This document shows positions 26,136 through 33,438 of a stretch of DNA of 64,000 nucleotides, in pieces; the first letter of the stretch is position 1, and each line of letters starts with the position of its first letter. Under the pieces are notes generated by a model. It had not been told where the DNA came from and searched no databases. It was given only the letters and a program-made list of their open reading frames with translations. The DNA comes from Micromonospora sp. MP36 (GTDB lineage Bacteria; Actinomycetota; Actinomycetes; Mycobacteriales; Micromonosporaceae): the NCBI RefSeq assembly GCF_008119785.1, contig NZ_VSFA01000002.1, forward strand, positions 1 to 64,000, read 5' to 3'. A program made the position numbers and the translations under genes.

Positions 26136-26831
26136 ATGAAGCCCGGCGGGCAGCACATAGCCCTGGCGCAGGCCTACGACGGCATCACTCGGACAGTCGC
26201 CGATCTCGACGACGCCGACCTGCAACGACCCACCCGCTGCCGGGGCTGGCTCGTCGCCGACCTGCTCTTCCACGTCCTCTGCGACGCCCAGCGGGCCCTG
26301 GTCACGCTCGCCAGCCCGGCCGACGGCCCAGCCGACGTGGACGATGTCAGCTACTGGCGCGCGTTCACCCCGGGTGGCGACGACGAGGCCAGCGTGCGGC
26401 ACGCCCAGTGGGTCCGCCGCTCGGCCGCCGCGTTCGACCGGCCCAGCGGGGTGGTGCGGCTCTGGCGCGACACCGCCCCCGCCGCCGTCCGCGCGGCCGG
26501 CTCCGCGGTACCCATCGCCGAGCCGCACGACTGCGTCACCACGCAGGGGCACGTGCTGCGCGTACCGGATTTCCTCGCCACCCTGACCACGGAGGCGGTC
26601 ATCCACCACCTCGACATGGTGGTCGAGCTGCCGGACGCGCCCGCACCCGGTGCCGTCGCCGTCGACGTCGCGGTGGCCACCGTGGACGGCCTGCTCAGCG
26701 ACGACGCGGTCCGGCCGACCGGATGGGACGACCGGGAGTACCTGCTCAAGGCGACCGGCCGTATCCCGCTCACCGACCGCGACCGGCGGGAACTGGGTGA
26801 GGTCGCCGGCTGGTTCCCGCTCCTCGGCTGA
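26136..26831 (+). CDS. Maleylpyruvate isomerase N-terminal (DinB-like, mycothiol-dependent) family protein
   Basis: A 231-residue protein with the DinB-like four-helix domain found in mycothiol-dependent maleylpyruvate isomerases. The N terminus has DDADLQRPTRCRGWLVADLLFHVL, in which the histidine is a metal ligand, and the C-terminal half has LTTEAVIHHLDMVVEL with further ligand histidines. Its reaction is unknown; mycothiol-linked transfer is the family theme. The ATG at 26136 is preferred over a GTG at 26118. It converges on dnaB with a 101-nt gap that holds nothing else. Confidence 0.8.
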   Translation: MKPGGQHIALAQAYDGITRTVADLDDADLQRPTRCRGWLVADLLFHVLCDAQRALVTLASPADGPADVDDVSYWRAFTPGGDDEASVRHAQWVRRSAAAFDRPSGVVRLWRDTAPAAVRAAGSAVPIAEPHDCVTTQGHVLRVPDFLATLTTEAVIHHLDMVVELPDAPAPGAVAVDVAVATVDGLLSDDAVRPTGWDDREYLLKATGRIPLTDRDRRELGEVAGWFPLLG

Positions 26832-26932
26832 TCTGATCTCCCAGGGGAGTCAGAACGTCGCCGGCAGGCCACCCGCGGGCAGCACCGCCGCGTCGAAACT
26901 GGCCACCTCGCTCACCCGCCCATCGGCGAGGG

Positions 26933-29752
26933 TCAGACGATGGCCATGTCGACGAAGCGGGACAGGTGCAGCTGAGCCGCGACGGTCACCGTGTCGGTGG
27001 GGCCGTTCCTGTGTTTGGCCACAATGAAGTCCGCTTCCCCGGCCCGCGGCGACTCCTTGTCGTAGTAGTCGTCGCGATGCAGGAGGATGACCACGTCGGC
27101 ATCCTGCTCGATTGATCCCGATTCACGCAGGTCGGACAATTGGGGCCGCTTGTCGGTGCGCTGCTCGGGGCCACGGTTCAGCTGACTCACCGCGATCACC
27201 GGGCACTCGACCTCCTTGGCCAGCAGCTTGAGGCCACGGGAGAGGTCCGCGACCTCCTGCTGCCGGCTCTCGGTGCGCTTCGGGGAGGTCATCAGCTGGA
27301 GGTAATCGACCACGATCAGCTTGAGGTCGTGCTTCTGCTTGAGTCGCCGCGCCTTCGCCCGGATCTCCATCAGGTTCATGCTCGGCGTGTCGTCGACGAA
27401 GAGCGGTGCCTCGCTGATCTCGCCCATGCAGCGGGCCAGCTTGGTCCAGTCGTCGTCGGAGAGTTGGCCGCTGCGCAGCACGTGCAGCGGTACGCGCGCC
27501 TCGGCCGAGAGGAGTCGCATGACGATCTCGACCTTGCTCATCTCCAGCGAGAAGATCGCCGAGGCTTGGTTGGAGCGAATAGCCGCATTTCGGGCAAAGT
27601 CCATACTCGCGGTGCTGTTGTGCGTCGGGATCATGGACCGGCCGGCCAGGTAGAGATGGTCCGGGTTGTCCACCGTGACGCAGCGCACCGGGACGCTCGT
27701 TACCGGCCGGACGTCCACGATGAACCGGGCGGTGGTTCGGATGTCCGAGGATGTCCTCCGCCGCGCCGTGTGCGCCGTGCTCTTGCGCGGCAGACGGAAG
27801 ACAGTGTCGGGCGTGGAGAAGTTGAGGGTGTACGCGGTCGACGAATCCTCCGTACGTCCCCGCACCCGCTTCTCGTTGATCGTGCACCGGTAGCCGAGGC
27901 TGACCACCAGTTCCCTGACGCCCTCGATGAGGCGCTTGGAGGTGGACGTGTATTGAAGGTTCCCCGCCGGGGCGACCGTACCGTCGGTGTCCATCAGGCC
28001 GGCGAGCAACGCTCGACGCTGCGCCTCCGAGGCTCGGAGGTACTCCTGCGGGATGTGCTTCTCCTGCGCCACGCCGGCCTGCCGAAGCAGCGCCAGGAAG
28101 GACCCGTTCCGATCGTGGCACTCAGCGCATCGACGCGTCGCAGGGTTCTCCCGAAGCGCCCGGGTGGAGCAGCCGCAGTCGACACAGGTCCGATCGGGGT
28201 TGGCGGTGGGAACGGGCAGCACGACGGTGTAGACCATCGGCCCGCTGGGGCGTACCACGAAGCCGTCCTGCGTGACCAGGTCGACCATCTCCGGGTCGGC
28301 GCTGGTGAAGCGGCTCGCTCCGGTGTGCCCGTCGCCGAGCCACACCCCGAGGGTGTACGGCGGAACCACCAGGTCCCGCTCGGGGAGCTGGAGCGGCGCG
28401 CAGTTCTCCACCGCGTGGTTCAGTCGACGATCAGCCGTGTCCGTACGCAGGGTTGCAGCAATCTGCGCGGTCGTCACCACACCGTCGTGGCGCGCCCGGG
28501 CGCCGTCGTTGACGTGCCGCTCGGCCCGCTCACGGAGGCCGGCCAGAAGCGCGCCGGCCGGATAGCCGGGCGCGGTCCAGTTCCGCACCTTGCCGGCACG
28601 GGTAACCGGCCGACTGACCCGGCCGTTGGCCCCCAACTGCCGCGCCACGGTGTGCAGCACGTTGCGGAACTCGGGGCCGACCTGCTCGATGGTCTGCGCG
28701 AGCGTGACCAGGCGGTGCGGCTCCGCTCCGGCCGTCGCCGCAGCCGCCCGCACCTTGGCCAGCGACTCCTCCGACCAGTAGTGGCGCAGGCGCGCCTCCG
28801 GCTGCCGCCGGCTGGTTCGGGTGGTCGTCTTCCAGAGGTGCTCGGCGTCCGCCACGATGACCGAACCATCGGAGAACTCGACCTCGTAACAGGGTCGGTC
28901 GTACATGACGTCGAAGACTGCCGTGATGGTGGTGGGGGTGCCGTCCGCGGCGAGCAACTTGTCTCCGACTGCCACCTCACCCATCGTGGTCCAGCCCTCG
29001 GGGGTGGGAAGCGGGGTGTCGAGCGCAAGCGCCTTGCCCAAACCAGGCCGGCCAGCCACGATGATGAGCTGGCCCGGGTGCAGGCCGTTCAACAGCCGGT
29101 CGAGGTCGCTGAAGCCGGTCGGTACCCCGGTCATCACGCCGCCCTGGGCGCCCACCGCCTCGATCTCGTCGAGGGTCGGCTGGAGCATGTCGGCCAGGAC
29201 GGCGAAGTCCTCGCTGACCCGCTTCTCGGTCACCTCGTAGACGGCCTGCTGCGCGAGGTCGACGATGTCGTCGACGTCGCGGCTGCCGCCCTGGCCGGTG
29301 CCGTAGCCGAGCTGGACAATCTTGGTGCCGGCCTCGACCAGCCGCCGCAGCACGGCCCGCTCGCCGACGATGCGCGCGTAGTAGGCGGCGTTGGCGGCGG
29401 TGGGCACGCTGGCGATCAGCGTGTGCAGGTAGGGCGCGCCGCCGATCCGGGCCAGGTCGCCGGAGTCGGCGAGGGCGGCGGCGACAGTGATCGGATCGGC
29501 GGGCTCGCCGCGGCCGTAGATGTCGAGGATGGCGTCGAAGATGGTGGCGTGCACCGGGCGGTAGAAGTCGTTGGACTTCAGAATCTCCACGACGTCCGCG
29601 ATGGCGTCCTTGGAGAGCAGCATGCCGCCGAGGACGCACTGCTCGGCGGCCACGTCCTGGGGCGGGGTCTTCTCGAACTGTGCGTCCCGCTGCGCGGGCG
29701 CGGGCGGCGGCCCCCCGGTCCGCTCCGTCCGCGTGTCGTCGCTGACCGACAC
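26933..29752 (-). CDS. dnaB: Replicative DNA helicase DnaB, with intein
   Basis: A 939-codon gene encoding a 467-residue helicase after removal of a 472-residue intein. The N-terminal DnaB domain (PPQDVAAEQCVLGGMLLSKD, PADPITVAAAL) is followed by the RecA-like core. Walker A GRPGLGK-ST is split by the intein, and Walker B is LIVVDYLQLM. SQLNRGPEQR and LRESGSIEQDADVV mark the C-terminal motifs. It unwinds DNA at the fork and loads with DnaA and primase. The GTG at 29752 has GAGGGGGGA upstream. It lies downstream of the rpsF operon on the same strand but 595 nt away, so it probably has its own promoter. Confidence 0.95.
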   Translation of the reverse strand: MSVSDDTRTERTGGPPPAPAQRDAQFEKTPPQDVAAEQCVLGGMLLSKDAIADVVEILKSNDFYRPVHATIFDAILDIYGRGEPADPITVAAALADSGDLARIGGAPYLHTLIASVPTAANAAYYARIVGERAVLRRLVEAGTKIVQLGYGTGQGGSRDVDDIVDLAQQAVYEVTEKRVSEDFAVLADMLQPTLDEIEAVGAQGGVMTGVPTGFSDLDRLLNGLHPGQLIIVAGRPGLGKALALDTPLPTPEGWTTMGEVAVGDKLLAADGTPTTITAVFDVMYDRPCYEVEFSDGSVIVADAEHLWKTTTRTSRRQPEARLRHYWSEESLAKVRAAAATAGAEPHRLVTLAQTIEQVGPEFRNVLHTVARQLGANGRVSRPVTRAGKVRNWTAPGYPAGALLAGLRERAERHVNDGARARHDGVVTTAQIAATLRTDTADRRLNHAVENCAPLQLPERDLVVPPYTLGVWLGDGHTGASRFTSADPEMVDLVTQDGFVVRPSGPMVYTVVLPVPTANPDRTCVDCGCSTRALRENPATRRCAECHDRNGSFLALLRQAGVAQEKHIPQEYLRASEAQRRALLAGLMDTDGTVAPAGNLQYTSTSKRLIEGVRELVVSLGYRCTINEKRVRGRTEDSSTAYTLNFSTPDTVFRLPRKSTAHTARRRTSSDIRTTARFIVDVRPVTSVPVRCVTVDNPDHLYLAGRSMIPTHNSTASMDFARNAAIRSNQASAIFSLEMSKVEIVMRLLSAEARVPLHVLRSGQLSDDDWTKLARCMGEISEAPLFVDDTPSMNLMEIRAKARRLKQKHDLKLIVVDYLQLMTSPKRTESRQQEVADLSRGLKLLAKEVECPVIAVSQLNRGPEQRTDKRPQLSDLRESGSIEQDADVVILLHRDDYYDKESPRAGEADFIVAKHRNGPTDTVTVAAQLHLSRFVDMAIV
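27617..29032 (-). other. DnaB intein, class 3 type, with LAGLIDADG endonuclease
   Basis: 472 residues inserted after the Walker A lysine (GLGK) and before Ser-Thr. It starts ALALDTPLPTP, so residue 1 is Ala rather than Cys/Ser. It carries EHLW in block B (Trp67), VRCVTVDNPDHLYLAG in block F (Cys451), and ends PTHN with Thr470, His471 and Asn472; the next residue is Ser. Ala1 with the W-C-T set is the mark of class 3 inteins, which use the block F Cys as first nucleophile. A homing endonuclease is present (GVWLGDGHTG, LLAGLMDTDGTV) with an inserted cysteine cluster, CVDCGC and CAEC, likely a zinc site. Confidence 0.93.
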
Positions 29753-30240
29753 GGGTCCCCCCTCGCTGCGTCGGGTCGAGTCCAGCTCTGCCGCCAGGCT
29801 CTGACATCTCCGACGACCCTCCGGTCGATCGGGGGCCACCGCCCGGACGGTCGGGGGACCACGATACGGAACCCGAGGTCAGGCCCTCAACCATGCCGGT
29901 GGACGAGCCTCGGGACAACCTGTGGACGTTTGGGGACGGACATGTGCGCAGCGTGTGTGCAGGGTGTGGACAAGTGATGGGCAATTCCAGCCCGAACGCC
30001 TCTGACCTGCGGTTATGTAATCCACACCCTGTGGACGACAGATTTCCGGTCGAGCCTGCGCGCTGTTCGTCCCGTACCATCTCTGCGAACGGCTACACCT
30101 GGACGGCGGATTGCACCTTCGGTTGAGAAGCGCCACGCTCCGGCCGCGAGACACCGGGACGGGGAGGCGGGGAGGGCAGCCCGCGCGAGCGCCAGCCGAT
30201 CGTCTCGTGGGCCGAGCCCGCCGAGCTACTCCCGGTCGTA

Positions 30241-30275
30241 TCCAGTTCGGCGCGGCGTAGACGCGCCGAACTGGA
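30241..30275. terminator. 14-bp perfect hairpin between rplI and dnaB
   Basis: Arms TCCAGTTCGGCGCG (30241–30254) and CGCGCCGAACTGGA (30262–30275) with a 7-nt loop. It follows the rplI terminator by about 20 nt in minus-strand order, so it may be a backup terminator or an mRNA-processing site. Confidence 0.55.
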
Positions 30276-30293
30276 GTTGTCGGAAGGGACATG

Positions 30294-30333
30294 CGGAAGG
30301 GCCCGCACCGGTCTCCCGGTACGGGCCCTTCCG
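30294..30333 (-). terminator. Terminator of the rpsF–ssb–rpsR–rplI operon
   Basis: Arms CGGAAGGGCCCG (30294–30305) and CGGGCCCTTCCG (30322–30333), with an inner ACCGG/CCGGT pair near the loop, 14 nt after the rplI stop. Confidence 0.75.
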
Positions 30334-30347
30334 TCGTGCTGTCTGCG

Positions 30348-30794
30348 TCAGCTCGGGGTGACGTTCAGGTTAAACTTGGCGGTCACCTCGGGGTGCAGCT
30401 TGATGCTCACCGGGTAGGAGCCGGTCGACTTGATGTGACCGGGCAGTTCCAGCCGGCGGCGGTCCAGGCTCGGACCGCCGGCCGCCTTGACGGCCTCGAC
30501 GACCTCGGCCGGGGTGACCGAGCCGAAGAGCCGGCCGCCGTCGCCGGCGCGGGCCTTCAGGTTGACCTTCAGGCCTTCGATCTGGGCCTTGACCTCGTTG
30601 GCGTGGTCGAGGTCGCGGATCTCCCGGGCCGCGCGGGCCCGCTTGATGACCGTGACCTGCTTCTCCGCGCCCTTGGTCCAGGCGATCGCGAAGCCCTGCG
30701 GCAGCAGGTAGTTACGGCCGTAGCCGTTCTTCACCTCGACGATGTCGCCCGGAGTGCCGAGGCCGGACACCTCCTGAGTCAGGATGATCTTCAT
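30348..30794 (-). CDS. rplI: 50S ribosomal protein L9
   Basis: A 148-residue L9, normal length. The N-terminal domain [36 protein letters not shown] is followed by the connecting helix rich in Lys/Arg and the C-terminal domain ([38 protein letters not shown]). L9 binds 23S rRNA near the L1 stalk and affects frame maintenance. The ATG at 30794 has GAGGAGG upstream. It is the last gene of the rpsF operon, 14 nt after rpsR, and a hairpin follows. Confidence 0.97.
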   Translation of the reverse strand: MKIILTQEVSGLGTPGDIVEVKNGYGRNYLLPQGFAIAWTKGAEKQVTVIKRARAAREIRDLDHANEVKAQIEGLKVNLKARAGDGGRLFGSVTPAEVVEAVKAAGGPSLDRRRLELPGHIKSTGSYPVSIKLHPEVTAKFNLNVTPS

Positions 30795-30808
30795 GTCCGC
30801 GCCTCCTC

Positions 30809-31048
30809 TCAGCGGGTCGTGGCCGTGTACGGCAGGAGCGCCATCTCGCGGGCGTTCTTGACCGCACGGGCGATCTGCCGCTGCTGCTGCGAGGTCACGC
30901 CGGTCACTCGCCGAGCGCGGATCTTGCCGCGGTCGGAGATGAACTTGCGCAGCAGCGCGGTGTCCTTGTAATCGATGTAGGTGATCCCGTCCTTGTCGAG
31001 CGGGTTCACCTTCTTCTTCGGCTTGCGCAGTGCCGCAGCCTTGGCCAT
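30809..31048 (-). CDS. rpsR: 30S ribosomal protein S18
   Basis: A 79-residue S18. The core [55 protein letters not shown] is conserved in length; only short pieces are needed to recognise it ([29 protein letters not shown]). It has no cysteine, so it is the zinc-independent form, and pairs with S6 in the 30S platform. The ATG at 31048 ([12 protein letters not shown]) is preferred over an upstream ATG at 31090, which would overlap ssb and lacks S18 similarity. Confidence 0.96.
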   Translation of the reverse strand: MAKAAALRKPKKKVNPLDKDGITYIDYKDTALLRKFISDRGKIRARRVTGVTSQQQRQIARAVKNAREMALLPYTATTR

Positions 31049-31089
31049 TGCTCTTGCTCCTGGTTTGCGATCGCGGGCGCTCGGCGCCA

Positions 31090-31599
31090 TTAGAACGGGG
31101 GCTCCTCGTCGAAGTTTCCGCCGCCCGAACCACCGCGCGAGGGAGCCGGGGCAGCCGAGGCCCAGGGGTCGTCGAAGTTGCCTCCGCCGCCCTGGCCACC
31201 ACCACCACCACCGAAGCCGCCTCCGCCGCCCGAGCGGGACATCTTCTGCACCTTCGCCGTGGCGTAGCGCAGCGATGGGCCGATCTCGTCGACCTCCAGC
31301 TCGATGACGGTGCGCTTCTCACCCTCACGGGTCTCGTACGACCGCTGACGCAGCCGGCCGGACACGATCACGCGGGCGCCGCGCTGCAGCGACTCGGCGA
31401 CGTTCTCGGCGGCCTGCCGCCAGACCGTGCACGAGAGGAACAGCGGCTCGCCGTCCTTCCACTCGCCGGACGCCTTGTCCATGAAGCGGGGCGTCGAGGC
31501 GACCCGGAACTTGGCGACCGCCGCCCCGGAGGGGGTGAACCGCAACTCGGGGTCATCGGTCAGGTTGCCGATGACCGTGATGGTGGTGTCTCCTGCCAT
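31090..31599 (-). CDS. ssb: Single-stranded DNA-binding protein
   Basis: A 169-residue SSB. The OB fold ([54 protein letters not shown]) spans residues 1–110. A Gly-rich, Phe-dotted flexible tail then ends in FDEEPPF, the acidic tip that binds partner proteins such as exonuclease I, PriA or RecO. It protects ssDNA at the fork. The ATG at 31599 has GAGGAG upstream. It sits between rpsF and rpsR as in most actinobacteria. Confidence 0.96.
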   Translation of the reverse strand: MAGDTTITVIGNLTDDPELRFTPSGAAVAKFRVASTPRFMDKASGEWKDGEPLFLSCTVWRQAAENVAESLQRGARVIVSGRLRQRSYETREGEKRTVIELEVDEIGPSLRYATAKVQKMSRSGGGGGFGGGGGGQGGGGNFDDPWASAAPAPSRGGSGGGNFDEEPPF

Positions 31600-31697
31600 G
31601 ACCATCTCCTCGCGCACTCATCTCTGTGCCCTACAGGCTCTCAGAGCCCTCCGACAGCGTCGATGAGGCTTGATCCGGACGTGCCGGGTCTAGATGC

Positions 31698-31988
31698 TCA
31701 GCGCATCTCCGGGCGGATGACCTTGGTGCGCAGCACCGACTCGTTGAGTCGGAGCTGACGGTCCAGCTCAGCCACGGCCTCCGGCGACGCCTGGAGGTCG
31801 ATGACGGCGTAGATGCCCTCGGCCTTCTTGTTGATCTCGTACGCGAGGCGCCGGCGGCCCCACACGTCGGTCTTCTCCACCGAGCCACCCGCGGTCCGGA
31901 TCACGTTCAGGTACGTGTCGAGCGACGGGGCGACGGTGCGCTCCTCGAGGCTGGGGTCGAGGATCACCATGACTTCGTAATGACGCAA
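31698..31988 (-). CDS. rpsF: 30S ribosomal protein S6
   Basis: A 96-residue S6: [37 protein letters not shown] and [11 protein letters not shown] match the family. The start codon is TTG at 31988, fixed by the family N terminus (RHYEVM) and by a strong AGGAGGTGA 7 nt upstream; the next ATG is an internal Met. The weak start and the leader hairpin covering the ribosome-binding site suggest controlled translation. It is the first gene of rpsF–ssb–rpsR–rplI. Confidence 0.96.
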   Translation of the reverse strand: MRHYEVMVILDPSLEERTVAPSLDTYLNVIRTAGGSVEKTDVWGRRRLAYEINKKAEGIYAVIDLQASPEAVAELDRQLRLNESVLRTKVIRPEMR

Positions 31989-31997
31989 GACGTGCTC

Positions 31998-32042
31998 ACC
32001 TCCTGTGGGCTAAGCGGCCACGGTCCTTCCGTGGCAGGAGGT
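31998..32042 (-). promoter_or_regulatory. Candidate S6:S18-type autoregulatory leader of rpsF
   Basis: In mRNA sense ACCTCCTG (from 32042) pairs with CAGGAGGT (to 31998), which contains the rpsF Shine–Dalgarno sequence. Inside, CCACGG pairs with CCGTGG around AAGGA, and an unpaired CCGCTTAGCCCA lies on the 3' side. This matches the plan of the S6:S18-binding leader: an outer stem, an inner hairpin and a CCG-containing 3' bulge. Binding of the S6:S18 pair would be expected to hold the site closed. Confidence 0.65.
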
Positions 32043-32655
32043 CGTGCGTCGTGCCCGTGACCGGCAGCGGGGGGACCCGGCCGAGCGCGGACAACCGGAC
32101 CAGGATACCCGGTCCGGACGATCATGCCCGGGCCGGTCGTACGCGCTGCCCGGACGCGGCGACAGGGGTCCACCGCCGGCGTCGCGTACCGGTGGTGGAC
32201 CCCTGTCCACAGGGCCGCGGGGCGTCCCGTCCGCATTCCTTGGGTGGGACCTGGGGAGGAACGACCACACCGATGAGGTTGGATCGAAGACGCCCCGCGG
32301 AGCTTTATCGTGTTGTCATCTGGTCTGACCATACAACGGCTCTCGTCACCTCTTGGGGGAAATGGAGGAATTTGCCCCACCGACCTGATGTCCGGTCGTC
32401 GGGTCTGACGAGTCGGATCCCGCCCCGTCGTGCCGGGCCGCACGGCGGGGCGTCCCGTTTCCGGGGGTCTTCCCTGCACCCGTGCCCGCTGTGGATTCGG
32501 GCCCGGGTGCAGGGTCGACCGTCGATCCCACCTGGAAAACGAGTGCCCGGCCGCCGGGTGACGGCCGGCGCGGCGCCGCCCGCGCACGGCGCCGCCCGTA
32601 CGCGGGCACGCCGCGGTCGCCCCGCACGTCGGGGGCGCGACGTAGGCTGCCCTGC
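32043..32655. promoter_or_regulatory. rpsF / endonuclease IV divergent spacer
   Basis: Together with the leader this is about 670 nt without a convincing gene. A strong hairpin has 14-bp arms at 32161–32174 and 32194–32207 with an inner CCGG/CCGG pair. TGGTCTGACCA (32321–32331) fits the FadR-type GntR operator consensus TGGT-N3-ACCA, and its core GGTCTGAC recurs at 32402–32409, 80 nt away. Which gene these sites serve is not clear; promoters could not be placed reliably. Confidence 0.4.
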
Positions 32656-33438
32656 ATGCGAATCGGAGCCCACGTCGATCCGACCGACCCGTTGGCCGAG
32701 GCGACCGCCCGGGACGCCGACGCCGTCCAGTTCTTCCTCGCCGACCCCCAGGGATGGAAGGCCCCGAAGCCCCGGGAGGACGCCGACCGGCTGCGCGACG
32801 CGGGCGTCGACCTCTACGTCCACGCGCCGTACGTCATCAACGTGGCCACCCTGAACAACCGGATCCGCATCCCCAGCCGCAAGCTGCTCCTCGGCCACGC
32901 GGCCGCCGCGGCAGCCGTCGGCGCCAAGGGCCTCATCGTGCACGGCGGCCACGTCAACGCCGGCGACGACCTCGCCGTCGGCTTCGACAACTGGCGCAAG
33001 ACCTTCGCGTACGCCGCGGACTCCGGCGGCTTCCCGCTCCCGGTCCTGATCGAGAACACCGCCGGCGGCGACAATGCCTGTGCCCGGCACCTCGACGCGC
33101 TGGCCCGGCTCTGGGACGCGCTCGGCGACTACGAGGTGGGCTTCTGCCTGGACACCTGCCACGCGTACGCCGGGGGCGAGGAGTTGCTCGGGCTGGTGGA
33201 CCGGGTCAAGGCGATCACCGGCCGGATCGACCTGATCCACGCGAACAACTCCAAGGGCGCCTTCAATTCGGGGCAGGACCGGCACGACAACCTGACCGGC
33301 GGCACCATCGACCCTGAGCTGGTGATGGCGGTCATCCGCGCGGCCGGCGCGCCGGTCATCGTGGAGACCCCGGGTGGGACCGAAGGCCAGGCGGCGGACA
33401 TCGCCTTCCTGCGCGAGCAGTTGGGCAAGGCGGCATGA
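32656..33438 (+). CDS. nfo: Deoxyribonuclease IV (AP endonuclease)
   Basis: A 260-residue TIM-barrel endonuclease IV for base excision repair, cutting 5' of abasic sites. The metal-binding motifs are in order: MRIGAHVD, LIVHGGHVN, LIENTAGG, FCLDTCHAYAGG, LIHANNSK followed by GQDRHDN, and IVETPGG. The ATG at 32656 fits the family start exactly. The stop overlaps the start of the next gene (ATGA at 33435), so the two are probably co-translated despite unrelated functions. Confidence 0.93.
   Translation: MRIGAHVDPTDPLAEATARDADAVQFFLADPQGWKAPKPREDADRLRDAGVDLYVHAPYVINVATLNNRIRIPSRKLLLGHAAAAAAVGAKGLIVHGGHVNAGDDLAVGFDNWRKTFAYAADSGGFPLPVLIENTAGGDNACARHLDALARLWDALGDYEVGFCLDTCHAYAGGEELLGLVDRVKAITGRIDLIHANNSKGAFNSGQDRHDNLTGGTIDPELVMAVIRAAGAPVIVETPGGTEGQAADIAFLREQLGKAA

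Larger units (their letters stand above)
29753..30347. promoter_or_regulatory. dnaB–rplI spacer with DnaA-box-like sites and two hairpins
   Basis: 595 nt without a convincing gene. It should hold the dnaB promoter. TTGTTCCACA-like sequences are scattered; one perfect reverse TTGTCCACA is at 29965–29973, with near matches at about 29920–29930 and 30020–30035. Two strong hairpins sit on the rplI side (annotated separately). Short ORFs here look like chance frames. Confidence 0.5.

Noticed and set aside
29893..30126. 77-codon plus-strand frame in the dnaB–rplI spacer
   Set aside because: No Shine–Dalgarno site and no similarity; it overlaps DnaA-box-like sites and the expected dnaB promoter.
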